Assembly: GCA_030594205.1 (NCBI GenBank)
Contig: JAUVFR010000006.1
Coordinates: 1-64,000, forward strand
Length of the DNA: 64,000 nucleotides
From: Methanobacteriota archaeon
GTDB lineage: Archaea; Thermoplasmatota; Thermoplasmata; RBG-16-68-12; JAJISG01
Reading direction: 5' to 3'
Shown: piece by piece, positions 60,374 to 64,000 of the stretch
How the letters are laid out: each line of letters starts with the position of its first letter
Numbering within the stretch: position 1 is the first letter of the stretch
Program-made: the position numbers and the translations under genes
The notes under the pieces: generated by a model
Database searches by the model: none
The model's input: the letters and a program-made list of their open reading frames with translations, nothing else
Told to the model about the DNA's origin: nothing

Positions 60374-63262
60374 CTACTCCACGTATATGGCCGGTCTCCC
60401 GGGGAATGCCTGACTGGCCTTCGAGAGGGGGTCGTCGATGTCCAGGTCCCCCTCCTCATATACCATGACCTCGGCGCCCAGCTCGGACTGGGTGAAGGGA
60501 ATCGCCCTCCGCAGCAAGCTCTCCTCGTCCATGGTCCAATCGTAGGACTCCAGCCGCTTTGGACCGCGCTTCTCCTGACTCGAAACCAGCTGCTTGGCGA
60601 AGTAAGGAAGGGCGGCCCCGTGGTCAGCCACTTCCGATTCCTTCCTCGCTTCCTTGATGAGGTTGCCCGCGTCAAGCCTCCCTTCGCCATGAAGCCGGGC
60701 CGCTACTCTATGGACGGTCCGCTTCCAAGGCGGCGCTGTGTAGAAGATAATCCGCTTAGCGACAATGTGGGTGGCCTTGAGGATCTGTCGCACATCGTCC
60801 AAGACGTCTTTCAGATACTCCTCCATGGCCTCCGCTTTAGGATCGACCGCATCGTCGGAGGCCTCTGGGTACGGCGCGTGCTGGATCAGTCCCTCCTTGC
60901 CCAGGGCTACCCAGATCTCCTCCGCGACGTGCGGGGCATACGGGGCGAGAAGCTTGGCCTGGACCTCTTGAAATTCATCCCAAAGTGTCCCGTTTGGCAC
61001 TCCGCCAACTCGTCGGAGGTACCAACTCCATTCCCGTTGCAGATCGAAATAGGCGTGTTTCAGGGCGGTGCGATGGCTCAGGCTCTCCATAGCCTCGGTG
61101 GTCTCTTGGATGGCTCGATGTAGGACAGATCGGAACCAGCGATCCACGGGTCGGCCCTCCTCGGTCGGCTCGGGTTTCGTGGCGGCCGCCTCGTAGAGCC
61201 CCGCGAGGCGCCTTCCCACCGACTCCGCGAACTCCGTGTCGAAACTGGCGTCATCGAGGCCTTCTCCCCCCTGGGCCAGGCCCAGCCGAGTGGCGTCCGC
61301 GCCCCATTCCCGGATGGCATCACGTAGGAAAAGGGCCCCCGCGCGGGACTTCGACATGCGCCGACCGGGGACAGAGATCCAGCCGTTGACACCGAGCGCC
61401 CGCGGCCAGAGATCTGGGGGGAAGATCGCGACGTGGTTGAACAGCAGGAATGCGAAGTGGTTGGAGACCAGGTCCTTCCCCGAGTTGCGGAGATCAAAGG
61501 GATACCAGTAGGCAAACTCCCGCTGCATATCCTCCACGAGGTCCAGGGAAATCCCCGTGACGTCAGCGACCTCCTTCGCATCCCCTTCACCCAGGAAGAC
61601 ATAGTTGAAGAGCTCGTCCCGGAGCTGCTGGGGATCCACCTTCCCGCTCTGGAGGATGTGGGCAATCGTGTAGTAGGCCATGTAGATGGTGGAGTCCGAG
61701 AGGGACTCGATGACCCAACTCTCGTCCCAGGGGAGCCGCGTACCGAGCCCCTGGTGGTGCGTGCAGGCCCAATCCCGGAGCCAGTCGATGACGTGATGGA
61801 GTTGTTTCCGAATGGCCTCGGGGTAGAGGGTCAAGTCCTCCAAGACCTCGTGAACCTTGGCCTTCCACGTCGGTTCGCCGTAGACTAGGAACCACTGGTC
61901 CTCCACTACCTTCACGACGGCCGGGGTGAGGCACCGACACACCACGGGCCCGCTGGGCTCAAAGAGGATGTCCGCGTCTCCGTCGGCCAGCATCTGGGCC
62001 TTCACCTTCTCCTTGGCCTCCTCCACCTTCAGGCCGGCGAAGGCTCCGGCACGGTTGTTCATGACACCATTGTAGAACTCGGCCCGGTACACCTCCTCCT
62101 TCGCTCGTTGGAGACGATCCGTCTCGTCAGAGCTCTTGATGCCCATCCGTTCGACGACCTCCAGAGCGGGCGTGGGACCGAACCCCTCTAGGTCGATGAT
62201 GGGGATGGGCTCCAACGATTGGACAAAGGGCACATCCATGTGGTACTTCTCCAGGGTCTCCTCGTCCTCCTGGAGCTCCCGGAGGGCCACCCAATCGTCC
62301 GGAGCGTCGGCCGGTACGCTGCTCACGATGCCCGTCCCGATGCTGTGGTCGATGAAGCGCGTCGGCAGGATCGGAATGGGGTCGCCCACGAGGGGGGAGA
62401 CGGCGCTCTGGCCCAGGAGGTGGTGACCCTCCACCGTCCCAAGGACCTGGATGTCCTTCCCTTGCTCTCGGAGCTTCCTGACCGCCCCCTCGTTCACGAT
62501 CCATCGTTCGTCGCCGACCTGGGCGTCCACATACTCGGCGTCCGGATCCACCCAGACGTTTGTCGTACCAAAGATGGTCTCGGGGCGTAGGGTGGCAGCC
62601 AGGAGGAATCGCTGCATGAGGCGGAACTTCATGAGTACGAACTCCTGGGGGACCTCCCCCTCCCCTTCGAACCGATCATGGTCCCCGATGGGAATCTCGT
62701 CGCGGGGACACCAGATTACGGGATGTTTCCCCAACCGTATGTAGTCCCCCTTACGAAGCCGGCGGAACTGCCACCGAACGAATGCGTCGTAGGGCGGGTT
62801 CTGGTCCGTCGTGATGAAGCTCCGGGACCAATCAAGCCCGGCTCCAAAGGCGACGAGGTCCTTCTTCGTCTCCTCCGGAAAGACCTGGATCCAATGGAGG
62901 GGATCGGCGAAGGCCGGAATCTCCTCCTCGGCAATCCCGTTGCTGCGGAGAATCTCGATCTGCTCCTCGTCTCCGTCGGCGACCCGCTTCGCGGCCCCCA
63001 GGATGGGGAGACCCGTGACGTGGAACGCCTGCGGGAACAGGACGTTGTAGCCCCGCATCCGCTTGTAGCGGGCCATGATGTCGGCGTGGAGAAAGGTGTA
63101 GCCGAACCCGAGGTGCTGGAGGCTGTTGGTGTAGGGGTACGGGACATTCACGAAGTACTTTGGTCGCGTCTCATCGGCCCGGGCTTCGAAGACCTTGGCC
63201 TTCGCCCATCGTTCCTGCCAGCGCGCCTCTGCCGTGCGCCTGTCATACCCCTGGCCAGGCAT
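60374..63262 (-). CDS. leuS: leucyl-tRNA synthetase
   Basis: Charges tRNA-Leu with leucine. The 962-residue archaeal-type enzyme has the class I HIGH-like motif HLGFGYT (residues 50-56), the editing domain with ATLRPETIFGTTNVWV, RWSY-like TRLPWDESWVIESLSDSTI and the KMSKS-like motif RRMSKSRAG, followed by the anticodon-binding helical domain and a C-terminal region. A TATA-like ttcttaaa lies about 25 bases upstream of the ATG, so the transcript is predicted to be leaderless. Confidence 0.96.
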   Translation of the reverse strand: MPGQGYDRRTAEARWQERWAKAKVFEARADETRPKYFVNVPYPYTNSLQHLGFGYTFLHADIMARYKRMRGYNVLFPQAFHVTGLPILGAAKRVADGDEEQIEILRSNGIAEEEIPAFADPLHWIQVFPEETKKDLVAFGAGLDWSRSFITTDQNPPYDAFVRWQFRRLRKGDYIRLGKHPVIWCPRDEIPIGDHDRFEGEGEVPQEFVLMKFRLMQRFLLAATLRPETIFGTTNVWVDPDAEYVDAQVGDERWIVNEGAVRKLREQGKDIQVLGTVEGHHLLGQSAVSPLVGDPIPILPTRFIDHSIGTGIVSSVPADAPDDWVALRELQEDEETLEKYHMDVPFVQSLEPIPIIDLEGFGPTPALEVVERMGIKSSDETDRLQRAKEEVYRAEFYNGVMNNRAGAFAGLKVEEAKEKVKAQMLADGDADILFEPSGPVVCRCLTPAVVKVVEDQWFLVYGEPTWKAKVHEVLEDLTLYPEAIRKQLHHVIDWLRDWACTHHQGLGTRLPWDESWVIESLSDSTIYMAYYTIAHILQSGKVDPQQLRDELFNYVFLGEGDAKEVADVTGISLDLVEDMQREFAYWYPFDLRNSGKDLVSNHFAFLLFNHVAIFPPDLWPRALGVNGWISVPGRRMSKSRAGALFLRDAIREWGADATRLGLAQGGEGLDDASFDTEFAESVGRRLAGLYEAAATKPEPTEEGRPVDRWFRSVLHRAIQETTEAMESLSHRTALKHAYFDLQREWSWYLRRVGGVPNGTLWDEFQEVQAKLLAPYAPHVAEEIWVALGKEGLIQHAPYPEASDDAVDPKAEAMEEYLKDVLDDVRQILKATHIVAKRIIFYTAPPWKRTVHRVAARLHGEGRLDAGNLIKEARKESEVADHGAALPYFAKQLVSSQEKRGPKRLESYDWTMDEESLLRRAIPFTQSELGAEVMVYEEGDLDIDDPLSKASQAFPGRPAIYVE

Positions 63263-63337
63263 CCGCGCTGCCTAGGCGCAAGGTTTCTTAAACCCTTTTC
63301 CGCAGGCCCCTCCAGAGGAAATCAATGTCCGACTGAA

Positions 63338-63353
63338 TATGACATCTGTCATA
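63338..63353. promoter_or_regulatory. upstream palindromic operator of the RHH regulator
   Basis: The sequence tatgaca-tc-tgtcata has perfect 7-base arms around a two-base centre. It ends five bases before the TATA-like box of the regulator gene, a position where bound protein could block or assist TBP/TFB. An almost identical palindrome lies 63 bases downstream. Confidence 0.75.
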
Positions 63354-63357
63354 ATCG

Positions 63358-63365
63358 TTATATAG
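63358..63365 (+). promoter_or_regulatory. TATA-like box of the RHH regulator gene
   Basis: The sequence ttatatag is a strong archaeal TATA match. It predicts transcription from about 63388, giving a leader of about 50 bases that contains the second palindrome. Confidence 0.6.
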
Positions 63366-63400
63366 GGACCTCCGAATGCCTGGCGGACTAGCGTCCCGGA

Positions 63401-63416
63401 TATGACCTGTGTCATA
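63401..63416. promoter_or_regulatory. downstream palindromic operator of the RHH regulator
   Basis: The sequence tatgacc-tg-tgtcata repeats the upstream palindrome with one arm mismatch. It lies about 13 bases after the predicted transcription start and 24 bases before the ATG, so binding here would block early elongation. With the first copy it frames the core promoter. Confidence 0.75.
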
Positions 63417-63439
63417 CCGGAAACCGAGGTCTGTGCGCC

Positions 63440-63805
63440 ATGGAGACAAGCGAGCGAATTACGATCCGCCTCGACCGGGAGATCCTGGCCCGCATGGATG
63501 CACTCCTGAGAACCAGGACCGGGTATGCGAGCCGCTCCCAGTTATGCCGCGCCGCCATGCGACAACTCCTAGAATCCCTCGAAGGGCGTAGCACGCGTGT
63601 GACGGCCGAGATTCCCTCTTCCTACCTCGACTTCTTGGACGCCCTCATCCAAAACGGTTACTTTCTGAGCCGGGAGCACGCGGCCCAGCGGCTCATTGAG
63701 GAGGGACTCTCCCGGGAACGGGTGAAGGGCATCCTCGCACACCAGGAATCCATGGGACGCGCCTCCGGGAAGATCTTTCCCGTGGAGCTGAAGAAAGACG
63801 GGTAG
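63440..63805 (+). CDS. transcription regulator with two ribbon-helix-helix domains
   Basis: A 121-residue predicted DNA-binding protein. Residues 5-48 are a CopG/MetJ-type ribbon-helix-helix (RITIRLDREILARMDALL, YASRSQLCRAAMRQLLESL). Residues 53-92 look like a second one (TRVTAEIPSSYLDFLDALIQ, SREHAAQRLIEEGL). A monomer with two units could bind as a dimer or alone to a palindrome. Two near-identical palindromes flank its own TATA box, so autoregulation is very likely. No metal-binding histidine set as in NikR is seen. Confidence 0.8.
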   Translation: METSERITIRLDREILARMDALLRTRTGYASRSQLCRAAMRQLLESLEGRSTRVTAEIPSSYLDFLDALIQNGYFLSREHAAQRLIEEGLSRERVKGILAHQESMGRASGKIFPVELKKDG

Positions 63806-63946
63806 GGGTTTACACTGCAGGACGTGTGGGCGAACAGGGGAGGCCTGTCGGCGGCAAGCGAAGAGGGCCGTGCCGTAGGCACTGTCAGAAGGGATGGGAT
63901 GCACCACAGCACCCTCCCCTGTCCCCACCGACCCTAGGAATCCGCC

Positions 63947-64000
63947 ATGCTCGATCGAGAGACGGCTCAGGAAATCCTGAACCAGCTCCCGGGCGACCTG
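63947..64000 (+). CDS. start of a gene running out of the window
   Basis: An ATG at 63947 opens a frame reading LDRETAQEILNQLPGDL to the end of the window. It is too short to identify. The 140 bases before it, after the RHH regulator, contain no RNA gene that I can recognise. Confidence 0.4.
   Translation, partial: MLDRETAQEILNQLPGDL

Noticed and set aside
63440-63805. Nickel regulator NikR
   Set aside because: The operator half-site is similar, but the protein lacks the C-terminal His/Cys nickel site and instead appears to have a second ribbon-helix-helix.

Overview
The window is archaeal and most likely from a high-GC member of the Thermoplasmata/Thermoplasmatota side of the Euryarchaeota. 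Several things point there: the archaeal ribosomal protein order with eS4, eL32, eL19, Rpp29 and aIF1 inside the operon; TATA-like boxes about 25-35 bases before starts with almost no leader; frequent GTG starts; a membrane-bound LonB; archaeal DnaG and GINS proteins; and a 23S rRNA gene that stands alone instead of following a 16S gene, as known for Thermoplasma relatives. The assignment is inference; no marker search could be run.

Layout. Positions 231-14368 (minus strand) hold one long translation operon, uL3 to SecY, with many 1-4 base overlaps. At 14628-16456 (plus) are three consecutive Ras-like small GTPases, followed by two small membrane proteins (16532-17301), LonB (17422) and an archaeal NMN adenylyltransferase (19409). 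Positions 19924-28731 are metabolic and transport genes: a membrane hydrolase, a TANGO2-like protein, an MFS transporter, a TctA-like permease and hyuB/hyuA, then a broken trpB2 remnant and an ACT-domain regulator. A CoA-binding protein and a 1.1-kilo-residue surface protein with Peptidase-regulatory-like and PKD repeats follow. Then come a DHH/RecJ-like nuclease, alanyl-tRNA synthetase, an M50 protease, a tRNA m2G10-type methyltransferase, a GNAT protein and a gene split by a frameshift.

Positions 40766-44923 form a replication island: a Lon-like ATPase without protease domain, DnaG, a Toprim protein and, divergently, a GINS subunit. Next is the solitary 23S rRNA gene (about 45160-48343), which has its own promoter and processing stem and is interrupted at E. 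coli position 1931 by a 272-base group I intron. After it lie NreA, a stretch of decayed gene fragments, an XPF nuclease, a membrane-anchored roadblock-like protein, two more Ras-like GTPases, Trm1, a THEP1-type NTPase, dihydroneopterin aldolase, a HAD hydrolase, a methyltransferase, an SLOG protein, a GPN GTPase, a tRNA-Lys(CUU) gene with two introns (one in the T loop), leucyl-tRNA synthetase and a ribbon-helix-helix regulator with two palindromic operators.

Most genes serve translation, tRNA maturation, replication and repair. The points most worth a second look are the group I intron, the two-intron tRNA, the SAP-like domain shared by two ribosomal proteins (uL4 and eL32), the set of five small GTPases with a membrane-bound partner candidate, and the protease-less Lon paralogue whose zinc ribbon sits where LonB has its membrane hairpin.
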